Part shown: positions 22,913 to 35,000 of the stretch, piece after piece
Numbering within the stretch: the first letter of the stretch is position 1
Layout of the letters: the number at the start of each line of letters is the position of its first letter
Source of the DNA: Crambe crambe
Taxonomy: Eukaryota; Porifera; Demospongiae; Poecilosclerida; Crambeidae
Length of the DNA stretch: 64,000 nt
Reading direction: 5' to 3'
Assembly (NCBI GenBank): GCA_963924555.1
Contig: OZ004589.1
Coordinates: forward strand, 6,882,001-6,946,000
Made by a program: the position numbers and the translations under genes
The notes under the pieces: model-generated
Seen by the model: only the letters and a program-made list of their open reading frames with translations
What the model was told of the DNA's origin: nothing
Databases searched by the model: none

Positions 22913-24474
22913 TTAAGAATTTTTTTGAGTTTGACTATGAGACTTTGTGGATACACTATTGATATCAAGTTCTGTAGCAGTATCAACAGTGTGTAGGACA
23001 CTCCAATCATTCCCAAGAAGTATAATAATTATGACAAAATTTTTTCGTAGATAGATGATGTATTCATTGCAAAGTACACATGTAATGCCCAATGTTAATA
23101 ATCCAAAGAACATACAGTCTAATCTGTTATAGAAATCCTTTCTGTATGGTCATAAAACTACAAACAGAATCGAGACAGTCAGGTAAAGAATACTCTCAAT
23201 GATGGAATATGACCAACCACTGTAGAGTATACTGATGTGGTGTATGAATCTAATGAGGAGGTAAAGTCCAGCAAAGTAGCAACAGTCCAGAGTGTTGTTA
23301 GTTCCGTTTTTGTAACACCCTTGAAAGAAATCCATGAATATGTGAAGGTAATCCCAACGCATTTGGGGGAAGCAGTTGAGTAACTCTTGAAAGGATTTAG
23401 TGGGGTACAAAAGCAGAAGAAGCATTGGAAAGATGTTGAAGACCACATGCAGGAGCCAGGATGAAGTAAGGTTTATGATCTTCTCCAAGGTATGGCACTG
23501 AAGCATTGTAGAGAGTATATCGCGTTCCACTTGATGGAGATGGAGATCCTAAATTTGTGTACAATATCTTGCAGTATGCTAAGATGATGAAAGTAGCAAA
23601 TGCATTCAAGACATTCAATTTAGCATTTATGTGTTTCACAGACAAATGCTTCCGAATGAAAGACAGACGTGATCCAAATGGTAGCCAAACTGCTCTGAAC
23701 AGTCGATAGTTCTTATCGTATAACTCAATGCAAATGTACATGATTATCAGGAGAGGAAGGCATTGATGTAGCCTAATGATAATACTCTCAAAGTTGAGTA
23801 ATTTCTATCAATGCAGAATGGAGGGAAAGTGTACTGAAAAAAATCCAAATTCCAAATACCCAATAGGGTCACAACAAATTTATCAAAGTTCGTATGCACT
23901 CCACCTATGTTACTGTTGATGGCATAGAGTGTGATCTGTACAGTGCATATGAATGTGGGCTGCTGTTGCACGAATGTTGCAGGCTATAATGATGAGGAAG
24001 AATAAAGTGACTGGAACAAGTATGAGAGTGAAATAAAGCAACCATCCATAGATACTCCCCAGACATTCCACACACTCATACCTGTTGGATAGCACAGCAA
24101 CTCCATGTGACTGATTCCTGCAGTGACTGCACAAAAGGCCAGTTTGCTTCAACCAACCACAAGTGAAATTATCCAACTCTGTCACAGCAATGGGCTGTTC
24201 GATGAAATAATCTTTGTTGAAATGATTGATCAAACATTTCCCTGCAACTGTGACTTTACTTTAATTATCGTAACTCATACACAGCCAGGCAATAGTAGCA
24301 ACTTTCCTTACATATCACTTTGTTTCCCAAGTGTACACCACATTCATACTTGCCAGCAGAGTTAGTGTGGTACCACGTGGGACAGGTTATCTTATTAACC
24401 TTCAATTCTTCCTGATATTGTGAGTCCATACTACAAGGAAAAAGTAGCAACACGAAAAGGAGTTGAAAATCCAT
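22913..24474 (-). pseudogene. Multi-pass membrane protein, copy C, decayed
   Basis: The whole family length can be followed from a start like MDFQLLFVLLLFPCS (24474) to the last conserved residues (22913), but in six separate open blocks in changing frames with small internal deletions. The N-terminal block ends around residue 70, next to the position where copies A and F are also broken. It is the most diverged full-length member of the array and clearly a pseudogene. Confidence 0.9.
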
Positions 24475-26016
<1,542 letters not shown>

Positions 26017-27669
26017 CTACATTTGAAGAATTTTTTTGAGTTTGACTATGAGATTTTGTGGACACACTATTGATATCAAGTTCTGTAGCAGTATCAACAG
26101 TGTGTAGGACACTCCAATCATTACCATGAAGTATAATATGACTGAAAAATTTTGTAGATGGATGATGTATGCGTTGCACAATATGCACACACTACCCAAT
26201 GTTAGCAATACAAAGAACATACAGTCTAATCTGTTATAGAAATCCTTTCTGTAAGGTCGTAAAACTCCAAACAGAATCGAGACAATCAAGGAAAGAATAC
26301 TAGTGATGATGTACGACCAATCACTGTAGTATATACTGGTGTGGTGTATGAGTCTAATGAGGAGGTAAAGTCCAGCAAAATAACGATAGTCCTGAGTGTT
26401 GTTAGTTCCATTTTTGTAACAGCCTTGAAAGAAATCCATAAATATGTGAAGGTAATCCCAACGCATTCGGGGGAAGCAGTTGAGTAACTTTTGAAAGGTT
26501 TTTGTGGGGTACAAAAGCAGAAGAAGCATTGGAAAGATGTTGAAGATCAGGAGCACAATAATGGCCAGGATGAAGTAAGGTTTATGTTCTTCTCCAAGGT
26601 ATGGCACTGAAGCATTGTAGAGAGTATATCGTGTTCCACTCAGTGGAAATGGAGATCCATTGCTCTCAGAGAGTTGCGTAGGACTAAGAAGGGTGAAATT
26701 TGTGTACAATATCTTGCAGTATGCTAAGATGATGAAAGTAGCAAATGCATTCAAGACATTCAATTTAGCATTTATGTGAAGTTTCACAGACAAATGCTTC
26801 TGAATGAAAGACAGACATGATCCTAATGGTAACCAAACTGCTCTGAACAGTCGGTAGTTCTTGTCATATAGCTCAATGCAAATGTATGTGATTATCAGGA
26901 GAGCTAGTGGATAGAAGGCATTGATGTAGCCAAATGATAATACTCTCAAAGTTGAGTAGTTTTTATCAATGCAGAATGGAGGGAAAGTATACTGAAAGAA
27001 ATCCAAATTCCAAATACCCAATAGGGTCGCAATAATTTTATCGAAGTTCGTATGAATTCCACCTATATTCCTGTTGATGGTGTAGAGTGTGATCTGCACA
27101 ATGCATATGAATGCATTCATGTGGGCTGCTGTTGCACGAATGTTGCAGACTATAATGACAAGGAAGAATATTGTGACTGGAACAAGTACGAGGGTGAAAT
27201 ATAGCAACCATCCACAGATACTCCCCAGACATTCCACACACTCATACCTGTAGGATAGCACAGCAACTCCATGTGACTGATTCCTGCAGTGACTGCACAA
27301 AAGGCCAGTTCGATTCAACCAGCCACAAGTGAAATTATCCAACTCTGTCACAGCAATGGGCTGCTCGATGAAATAATCATTGTTGAAGTTGCCTAAATGA
27401 CTGATTAAACATTTCCCTGCAACTGTGACTTTACTTTTATTATCGTAACTCATACACAGCCAAGTACTAGTAGCAACTTTCTTATTTGGCTTACATATCA
27501 CTTGGTTTCCCAAGTGTACACCACATTCACAACGACCAGCAGAGTTAGTGTGGTACCACGTGGGACAGGTCATCTCTTTAATAACCTCCGATTCTTCCTG
27601 ATATCGTATATCTCCTGAGGCCACACTACAAGGGAGAAGTAGCAATGCAAAAAAGAGTTGCAAATCCAT
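26017..27669 (-). CDS. Multi-pass membrane protein, copy D, intact (reference copy)
   Basis: Intronless 550-aa frame. Residues 1-19 form a signal peptide. The ectodomain (~20-150) has many Cys and N-glycosylation sites, with CPTWYHTNSAGRCECG and TGLLCSHCRNQSHGVAVL. Hydrophobic segments lie near 151-178, 183-202, 215-235, 245-268, 300-325, 368-393, 426-446, 450-470, 480-500 and 505-530, so eight to ten membrane passes are possible. Motifs include IWNLDFFQYTFPPFC, FYPLALLIITYICIELYDK, MRWDYLHIFMDFFQGCYK, GTNNTQDYRYFAGLYLLIR and FGVLRPYRKDFYNRLDC. From memory, proteins with LCxxC and IWNLDFF motifs are numerous in sponges and cnidarians and are uncharacterised; some resemble TRP- or polycystin-like membrane regions. 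Ligand and function are unknown. Confidence 0.85.
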   Translation of the reverse strand: MDLQLFFALLLLPCSVASGDIRYQEESEVIKEMTCPTWYHTNSAGRCECGVHLGNQVICKPNKKVATSTWLCMSYDNKSKVTVAGKCLISHLGNFNNDYFIEQPIAVTELDNFTCGWLNRTGLLCSHCRNQSHGVAVLSYRYECVECLGSICGWLLYFTLVLVPVTIFFLVIIVCNIRATAAHMNAFICIVQITLYTINRNIGGIHTNFDKIIATLLGIWNLDFFQYTFPPFCIDKNYSTLRVLSFGYINAFYPLALLIITYICIELYDKNYRLFRAVWLPLGSCLSFIQKHLSVKLHINAKLNVLNAFATFIILAYCKILYTNFTLLSPTQLSESNGSPFPLSGTRYTLYNASVPYLGEEHKPYFILAIIVLLIFNIFPMLLLLLYPTKTFQKLLNCFPRMRWDYLHIFMDFFQGCYKNGTNNTQDYRYFAGLYLLIRLIHHTSIYYSDWSYIITSILSLIVSILFGVLRPYRKDFYNRLDCMFFVLLTLGSVCILCNAYIIHLQNFSVILYFMVMIGVSYTLLILLQNLISIVCPQNLIVKLKKILQM

Positions 27670-28623
27670 TACAAGTTATCAACAGACTGAATGATGCGTA
27701 TTTACAAAAAAATAGAATCATTATATGCATACTAAAATATCCCAATACTAACACACCAGGTGTGCAATGCACACTAAATAGTCCCACATTATACACACAC
27801 ACTATAGCTAGTGTGCAGTGAACACTTTCGGTTTACAGCTCTATAGTAAGCAGTCCTCTTTCCTCTTTCAACTACAAATAATCAACAAAATGAGCACACT
27901 ATCTATAGACCTGAAAGAGGTGGGAAATATCTTTCACAAATGAATTCTGTAATGAGTAGCTATAGCTAGTGGGAATATAAACAAAAATTTGGGCTTCTAG
28001 CATCAAAAATTACAACAACTTTTTTTTTGGTGGTGACTCAGTGTGATGGCTCCTTCATGGAACTTTGAACATACATTAAAATCAAGGGAGTAAAAACACT
28101 GGGGGACAAACTCTGGATCCACTCCTGGTTATAAGTTACCTGTTAACCCTCATCCATCACCACTATATAGCTTTACTACTTAGGCTAACTATTTGTGATG
28201 AGGGTACATTTTTAAGACGAGGGTACTTAACTCTTAAAGGGGAATGGAGTAGGGATGTAACCATACCCATTTTCTGCCCAGACTAGTCACGTTTGATGAT
28301 GTAACTGGTTTGTTTTCTGCTCTTCATACTCAAGTCCTACCATGTTGAAGGTGTTCTGCCTTCAAGCAAGATGTTGAAGTATTTTCAATGTGTAGGAACT
28401 GTAGGGCACCCCCCACCCCCCCTCCCCCCTTAGTTTAATTCCAGTAGTTAGTGCACCCACTTCAATTGGCTGTGTCCTAATAATATGGGAAGTGTGTAAA
28501 TAGACAATAAGCAGATGAGGGGAAATTATGAAGATTAGTGGCAAGGTTGAGATGAGACACACACTAAAAAGGTTCCAGAAATAACTGTACAAATCTATTT
28601 CCAAAACATTATTATAAGTTTCA
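27670..28623. other. Intergenic DNA between copies D and E
   Basis: 27670-27900 is similar to the region upstream of copy E (30265-30490), including an aggtgtgcaatgcacactaa unit related to the 35-bp minisatellite at 31338. 28440-28623 matches the 3' flank of copy B (about 19920-20120). No coding sequence seen. Confidence 0.6.
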
Positions 28624-30264
28624 CTAAAGGATTTTTTTGAGTTTGACTATGAGACTTTGTGGACAAACTATTAATATCAAGTTCTGTAGCAGTATCAACA
28701 GTGTGTAGGACACTGCAATCATTCCCAAGAAGTATAATATGACTGAAAAATTTCGTAGATAGATGACGTATTCATCGCACAGTATGCATACACTGCCCAA
28801 TGTTGCCAATCCAAAGAACATACAGTCTAATCTGTTATAGATATCATTTCTGTATGGTCGTAAAACTCCAAACAAAATTGAGAGAGTCAGGTAAAGAATA
28901 CTCTTAATGGTGATTGTGGATGACCCATAAAATACACCGATGTGGTGTATGAATCTAATGAGGAGGTAAAGTCCAGCAAAGTAGCGATAGTCCAGAGTGT
29001 TGTTAGTTCCGTTTTTGTAACACCCTTGAAAGCAATCCATGAATATGTGAAGGTAATCCCAACGCATTCGGGGGAAGCAGTTGAGTAACTTTTGAAAGGG
29101 TTTCGTGGGGTACAAAAGTAGTAGAAGCATTGAAAAGAAGTTGAAGACCAGGAGCACAATAATGGCCAGGATAAAGTAAAATTTATGCTCTTCTCCAAGG
29201 TACAGCACTGAAGCATCGTAAAGAGTATATTGTGTTCCACTCGAATATCCATTGCTCTCATAGAGCTGTGTAAGACCAAGAAGGGCGAAATTTGTGTACA
29301 ATATCTTGCAGTAGGCTAAGATGATGAAAGTGGCAAATGCATTCAAGATATTCAATTTCGCATTAATATGAAGTTTTATAGACGAATACTTCTGAATGAA
29401 AGATAGACATAATCCAAAAGGTAACCAAACTGCTCTGAACAGTCGGTAGTTCTTGTCATATAACTCAATGCAAATGTACGTGATTATCAGGAGAGCTAGT
29501 GGATAGAAGGCATTGATGTAGCCAAATGATAATACTCTCAAAGTTGAGTAGTTTTTATCAATGCAGAATGGAGGGAAAGTATACTGAAAAAAATCCAAAT
29601 TCCAAATACCCAATAGGGTCACAGCTAATTTTTCAAAGTTTGTATGAACTCCACCTATATTACTGTTGATGGTGTAGAGTGTGATCTGCACAATGTATAT
29701 GAACGCATTCATGTGGGCTGCTGTTGCACGAATGTTACAGGCTATAATTACAAGGAAGAATATTGTGACTGGAACAAGTACGAGGGTGAAATAAAGCAGC
29801 CATCCATAGATACTCCCCAGACATTCCACACACTCATACCTGTAGGATAACACAGCAACTCCATGTGACTGATTCCTGCAGTGACTGCACAAAAGGCCAG
29901 TTCGATTCAACCAGCCACAAGTGAAATTATCCAACTCTGCCACAGAAATGGGCTGCTCGATGAAATAATCATTGTTGAAGCTGCCTAAAGGACTGTATAT
30001 GCATTCTCCTGCAACTGTGACTTTACTTTTATTATCGTAACTCATACACAGCCAGGTAATAGTAGCAACTTTCTTATTTGGCTTACATATCACTTGGTTT
30101 CCCAAGCGTACACCACATTCGCAACGACCAGCGGAGTTAGTGTGGTACCACGTGGGACAGGTCATCTCTTTAATAACCTCCAATTCTTCTTGATGTCGTA
30201 TATCTCCTGAGGCCACACTACAAGGGAGAAGTAGCAATGCAAAAAAGAGTTGCAAATCCATCAT
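28624..30264 (-). CDS. Multi-pass membrane protein, copy E, intact
   Basis: Intronless. The frame is open from 30306, but the family start MMDLQLFFALLLLPCS at 30264 directly begins the signal peptide and is preferred, giving 546 aa. Closest to D in the ectodomain (GRCECGVRLGNQVICKPNKK) but to B in the C-terminal part (FYGSSTITIKSILYL, end KLKKIL), suggesting past gene conversion or unequal crossing-over. All hydrophobic segments are intact. Same orientation as A-D. Confidence 0.85.
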   Translation of the reverse strand: MMDLQLFFALLLLPCSVASGDIRHQEELEVIKEMTCPTWYHTNSAGRCECGVRLGNQVICKPNKKVATITWLCMSYDNKSKVTVAGECIYSPLGSFNNDYFIEQPISVAELDNFTCGWLNRTGLLCSHCRNQSHGVAVLSYRYECVECLGSIYGWLLYFTLVLVPVTIFFLVIIACNIRATAAHMNAFIYIVQITLYTINSNIGGVHTNFEKLAVTLLGIWNLDFFQYTFPPFCIDKNYSTLRVLSFGYINAFYPLALLIITYICIELYDKNYRLFRAVWLPFGLCLSFIQKYSSIKLHINAKLNILNAFATFIILAYCKILYTNFALLGLTQLYESNGYSSGTQYTLYDASVLYLGEEHKFYFILAIIVLLVFNFFSMLLLLLYPTKPFQKLLNCFPRMRWDYLHIFMDCFQGCYKNGTNNTLDYRYFAGLYLLIRFIHHIGVFYGSSTITIKSILYLTLSILFGVLRPYRNDIYNRLDCMFFGLATLGSVCILCDEYVIYLRNFSVILYFLGMIAVSYTLLILLQNLILIVCPQSLIVKLKKIL

Positions 30265-30687
30265 AGCTAGCAAGTTATCAACAGACTGAATGATGCATGT
30301 TTTCAAAAAATAGAATTGTTATAATTATATATGCATACTAAAATATCCCAAATACTAACACACGAGGTGTGCAATGCACACTAAATAGTCCCTCCCTACA
30401 TTATACACGAACACTTTCATTTTATAGCTAGTAAGCAGTCTTCTTTCCTCTTTCAATTAATAATTTACTATACTAAATAAACACAATCTATAGACTTGAA
30501 AGAGCATGTATTTGTATTACCTCTTTCATAGGCATGGGAAGATGATTTGGGTCATATGTTAGGGGACATATTTCATACTACCAGTAAGACCATAGCCAGG
30601 TATTTATACTTGTCTTCATGTTGTTTATCACATTAAAATCAAGGGAGTAAAAACAAGGACAAACTCTGGATCCACCTTAAGCTAACT

Positions 30688-30864
30688 ACAGTAGTTTGCG
30701 GAACAGTTGTCATGCATAAGGCAGAGATAGGCAGGGGCTCTGGAGTAGCTAGTGGGTAAGAACAATAGGGCTATGAAAACATTTTATTGTTCCCAAGCCA
30801 CAAATACTTCAAAGCCACCACCTATCCCTGCCTGATGCATGGCAACTGTTCTGCAAACTACTGT
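30688..30864. mobile_element. Foldback MITE
   Basis: About 177 bp with long imperfect terminal inverted repeats: the left end reads acagtagtttgcggaacagt and the right end is its complement with one change; the pairing continues to about 44 bp. No coding capacity. It abuts the nested elements that follow and shares the ACAGTA terminus. Confidence 0.8.
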
Positions 30865-31314
30865 CCATTGCAGGTTGGTCAGGGGCGGCACAACAGGTGC
30901 TGCTGGTACGGCTTTTGCCGTACCACTTTTATAACTGGTCAGGCAGAGCCGTACCAGTTCTACAGTGGATTTATGCACCACAATGAAACAGGAGAGGCTA
31001 GATCATGCTTTACACTGAAGCTATGAGAGAATTTCCTTCACGTAAAGATAACAGATGTGACATTTTTGAAAACTTATAATGCTCAAAATTAGGCCAGAAA
31101 TGATCATATTTAGGGGAGCCATACCACGTTTCAAGTGGTTGTGCCGCCCCTGTTAGTTGTCAGGAAGGTTTGGGGAATAGGTGGATACATTTTGTTCTAT
31201 GGTTTACACAACTGCATGGATTGTATAGGACATGAAAGGATCAGGTTTCTTAGGTCCTTGTAAGCCACTACCTATTTCTCATTCCTTATGGACAACCATC
31301 CTGAAATCTACAGT
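30860..31314. mobile_element. MITE interrupted by a second element
   Basis: Left end actgtccattgcaggttggt at 30860 and right end gacaaccatcctgaaatcta...cagt to 31314 form the outer element. An uninterrupted relative lies inverted at about 36681-36860 inside an integrin intron, which shows what the insertion-free sequence looks like. Confidence 0.75.
30880..31152. mobile_element. hAT-like nonautonomous element nested in the MITE
   Basis: 273 bp with terminal inverted repeats CAGGGGCGGCACAAC / GTTGTGCCGCCCCTG. The flanks ttggt / ttagt look like a short target duplication with one mismatch. The CAGGG terminus is typical of hAT elements. No transposase frame. The interior holds a second inverted pair, tggtacggc / gccgtacca. 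Confidence 0.8.
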
Positions 31315-31337
31315 ACTGTATTTGTGATGAAGGTACA

Positions 31338-31645
31338 CTTTTAAGACGAGTGCAGTGTACTCTAATAGTCCCTCCCCCTAGGTGTGCAGTGTACTCTAAA
31401 TAGTCCCTCCCCCTAGGTGTGCAGTGTACTCTAAATAGTCCCTCCCCCTAGGTGTGCAGTGTACTCTAAATAGTCCCTCCCCCTAGGTGTGCAGTGTACT
31501 CTAAATAGTCCCTCCCCCTAGGTGTGCAGTGTACTCTAAATAGTCCCTCCCCCTAGGTGTGCAGTGTACTCTAAATAGTCCCTCCCCCTAGGTGTGCAGT
31601 GTACTCTAAATAGTCCCTCCCCCTAGGTGTGCAGTGTACTCCCAT
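31338..31645 (+). repeat. 35-bp minisatellite
   Basis: About nine nearly perfect units, each ggtgtgcagtgtactctaaa followed by tagtccctccccccta-like sequence. Single related units lie upstream of copies C/D/E (25104, 25143, 27757, 30362), so the array expanded from a sequence in the flank of the membrane-protein genes. Confidence 0.9.
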
Positions 31646-31905
31646 ACATTCACTGTAGATGTGAAGTGTACACTTTCATTTTATAGCTAGCCCTCTTTCA
31701 ACTATCAGCAAAATAATTATGAATATAATTGTAGAGTGAATGAGGCGAGAAAGAAAATTAATGTGCAGGAGGCAAAAAAAATTCTTAATGACACATCTAC
31801 TAAAAGAACAGTACAAAAATGCATCAGGTTAATGTGGTAGGGTTAAAATTACTATACACTTGGACAGGAGTGGATGAAAATCATTGACTTCATTTTGAGC
31901 TAGGG
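31646..31905. other. Integrin beta 3' flank
   Basis: No coding sequence was seen. It lies just downstream of the integrin stop codon and probably carries its 3' UTR, although no clear polyadenylation signal was picked out. Confidence 0.4.
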
Positions 31906-31980
31906 TTACTGATTGATGGGCCTATAGCGTGGATTCTGATAGTCGGAGCTGGGGTCCACAAAGAGAGGGTTTTCTCCAGT

Positions 31981-32045
<65 letters not shown>

Positions 32046-35000
32046 ATAATACTGATCTCATTCCCAAACCATACGTCAACTCACCCTCTCTACTTCATTA
32101 TCTATGCTCCTTTTAAACTGCTGGTACTCCAAGTGCTCCTATGAAGGGAAGGAGGGAGGGAGGGAGAGAGGGAGGGAGGGAGAGAGGGAGGGAGAGAGAG
32201 AGGGAGGGAGAGAGGGAGGGAGAGGGAGAAAGAGAGGGAGGGAGAGAGAGAGGGGGAGAGAGAGAGACAAGGGAGGGAGAAAGTGAGATTCATTTGAAGT
32301 CGATCAAGCCCCCATTCCAGCCTTCTTCCCTCAAGATCTTTAATTAATACAGACACCTTTTCAGACACTTCTTTCTTTCTTTCTGGTTCCACAAGGTTTT
32401 CATAGTAAACAACGTTGTGCAAACAGATATCCTGTCACAACATCTACTACTTACCCCTATTAGTTTAGCATCTACTACTTACCCCTATTAGTTTAGCATC
32501 TACTACTTACCCCTATTAGTTTAACATCTACTACTTACCCCTATTAGTTTGCAAGAGTACCAGAGGACCAGGACAAGGACGCCCACCAGTATCGTCCCCA
32601 GGATAATCCCAACGAAGATTGGCCAGATAAGGGGAGGAGGGTTGCATGTGTTGGACCCCTGTTTCAATGTAGCGAGGGAACTCTGTGAAAGGTCCATGAA
32701 CACTTGGATGCGGTTCTCGTCTCCACGGATGCTGGAGCTGATGTAGTAACGCACCTCACAGGACCCATCTCGCAGAGAGCACACCTTCATGCCTATGAGT
32801 GAGAAAGAAGAATCTCTTTAAAATTAATTAAAGGAATCGTGTTAACTGTGGGGTGGCTAGCCTCATTCCCAGCCTTTTTTTGTGGAGGGCTAGGGCTAGG
32901 CTAGGAGGCTGTGGGGTGGCTTGCCTTCTTTGCTGGGGAGGTCTGCTGTGTTGTTAATTGGTAGAATGTCCACCTGACATTGCCTATCTTCTGGACACCG
33001 TCCTCCACTCTCACAAAGCACGCATGGAGAGACCCTGGAACATGAAGTTCGGCAAGGCTGGAACAAAGAGAAGAAAGAAACTCTAAAACTTGTCAAGTGA
33101 GGATTCACTCTCCCTAAAGAGGAAACCACCTCACTATTTTTGGGAACAAGGTGTCCTGGTGAGTGGTATCCTGATTAGTGGTGTCCTGATTAGAGGTGTC
33201 CTGATTAGAGGTGTCCTGATTAGAGGTGTCCTGATTAAAGGTGACCTGATTAGAGGTGTCCTGATTAGAGGTGTCCTGATTAGAGGTGTCCTGATTAGAG
33301 AGGTGACCTGATTAGGTGTCCTGATTAGAGGTGACCTGATTAGAGGTGTCCTGATAATTCTTCACTACCAAACACTCTTCACAGAGATCTCTACTTACCA
33401 AACACTCTTCACAGAGCCCTCCAAAGTTTGTTGCATAGTCATCACAGATACACTGTCCACATATGCATTGCCCCACCCCTGAGCACAAAGACACGTTCCT
33501 CCCATCCTGGCCGGGTCCAATGCAAGAGGAGTTGCTCGTTGTGCACTCACAGGATACACCCACATACCCTTCATTGCATTTGCACTCTGAACCCATACAC
33601 TCTCCATTACCTAAATTAAGCAGATAATCCCCTTAGCATACAAGTAGAATATGCTTTACTGCATCATAATCAACGATTTGCTTTGACCAATCATATTGCA
33701 GTATTTTGCAATCTAACAGGTCCCCTCCCCCCAGCTATCTCCTTCAATAAGTGACGCACCTCCACAAAGTTTCATGGTGCCATTATTCCTAGCCTGAGGG
33801 CAGTCCTGAGGGTCGTTCTGACAGTAGTCACCAATGAACACTGAGGAAGAGTCTGGTCTGATCTAAAGTGCATACAAATAGCATCATCTGATAATGTACC
33901 GCTCCAAATATCGACTGTATGTATGTATGTATGTATGTATGTATGTATGTATGTATGTATATACCTGATTACACTGACACTGTCCGCAGCGACACATCCC
34001 TCGTCCACTACACACCCTGTTCTGATCTTGAGGATCTCTGAAGGGGAGGATGGAATGATCATAATCCAGACACAATAATATAAGAGTTTCAAGAAATTGA
34101 AATCAGAAATTTTCATCCACTTCTTCTCTCCCCCCCTCCCCTCCCCCTTCCCTTCTCTTCTCTTCCCTCCCCTCCCCTCCCCCTTCCCTTCTCTTCCCTC
34201 CCCTCCCCCCTTCCCTTCTCTTCCCTCTTTCCCCTTAGACTTACATACAACCAGTATCAAGCTGGCCAAGAGCAAGAGGACAGTCACACGCAGCCCCTCT
34301 GAAAAATACATCACGAGAATCACATGATTATATATCACACAACCATGTGACTCACATCCGATCATCATTGCATATACAAGTGGAACATTCCAGTGTCCCT
34401 TGTCCATTGCACACCGGACTATTCTGCACCTGATTAAGATAAAGAGACAGAGCACTAGAACCCTCACACAAGAATTCCACCTCCCTCCCTATGTACCCAG
34501 GCTCTTGCAAAAGATTTCTTCTCTGCATTTTACTAGGGGAAATGCAAGCATTGTGGGGCGAGCGCACATGTTCTACCCATCCCAATAAGTAATCTTTGAT
34601 CGTACATAGAAGCTTACTTTAAGTAGAGCTACTGAGCTAGTAACCGAGGTTATGCTAAGTTTGATCCTTTACCGGGTTGGCCGTGCAGTTGCAGTCACAT
34701 TCCAGGTAAATTTCAAGAGTCACAGTCCCAAACCTGATGAACTGGATCTGGGATCTGATTGGCTGAGGTCTCCGACAGGCTTCCGGAGAGGCTGACACCG
34801 TCACTGCGTAAGTGACGCTATTAGGGAAGGTGACATTGACACAAACGTCTGATGTGCCTTCACGAAGAGAACCCGAGCCACTGAACCAGAGAAAAACACA
34901 ACCATACACACATTAACATGCAGATCAATCATGTGCTCTGATTGACTTGCCATTGGTCCACTGGCAAAAGTGTGACATTCAGATCATTCCCAAACCTGTC

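Noticed and set aside
32102-32422. Frame reading [14 protein letters not shown] as an integrin tail exon
   Set aside because: It dissolves into Ser/Leu/Pro repeats from the tccc tract, and the exons at 32138-32085 and 31980-31906 supply a proper EYQQF-NPLF-NPRY tail in phase.
33772-34467. 231-codon minus-strand frame across the integrin EGF region
   Set aside because: It runs through introns, a ggga tract and the (ATGT)n repeat; true EGF exons lie in other frames with proper splice sites.
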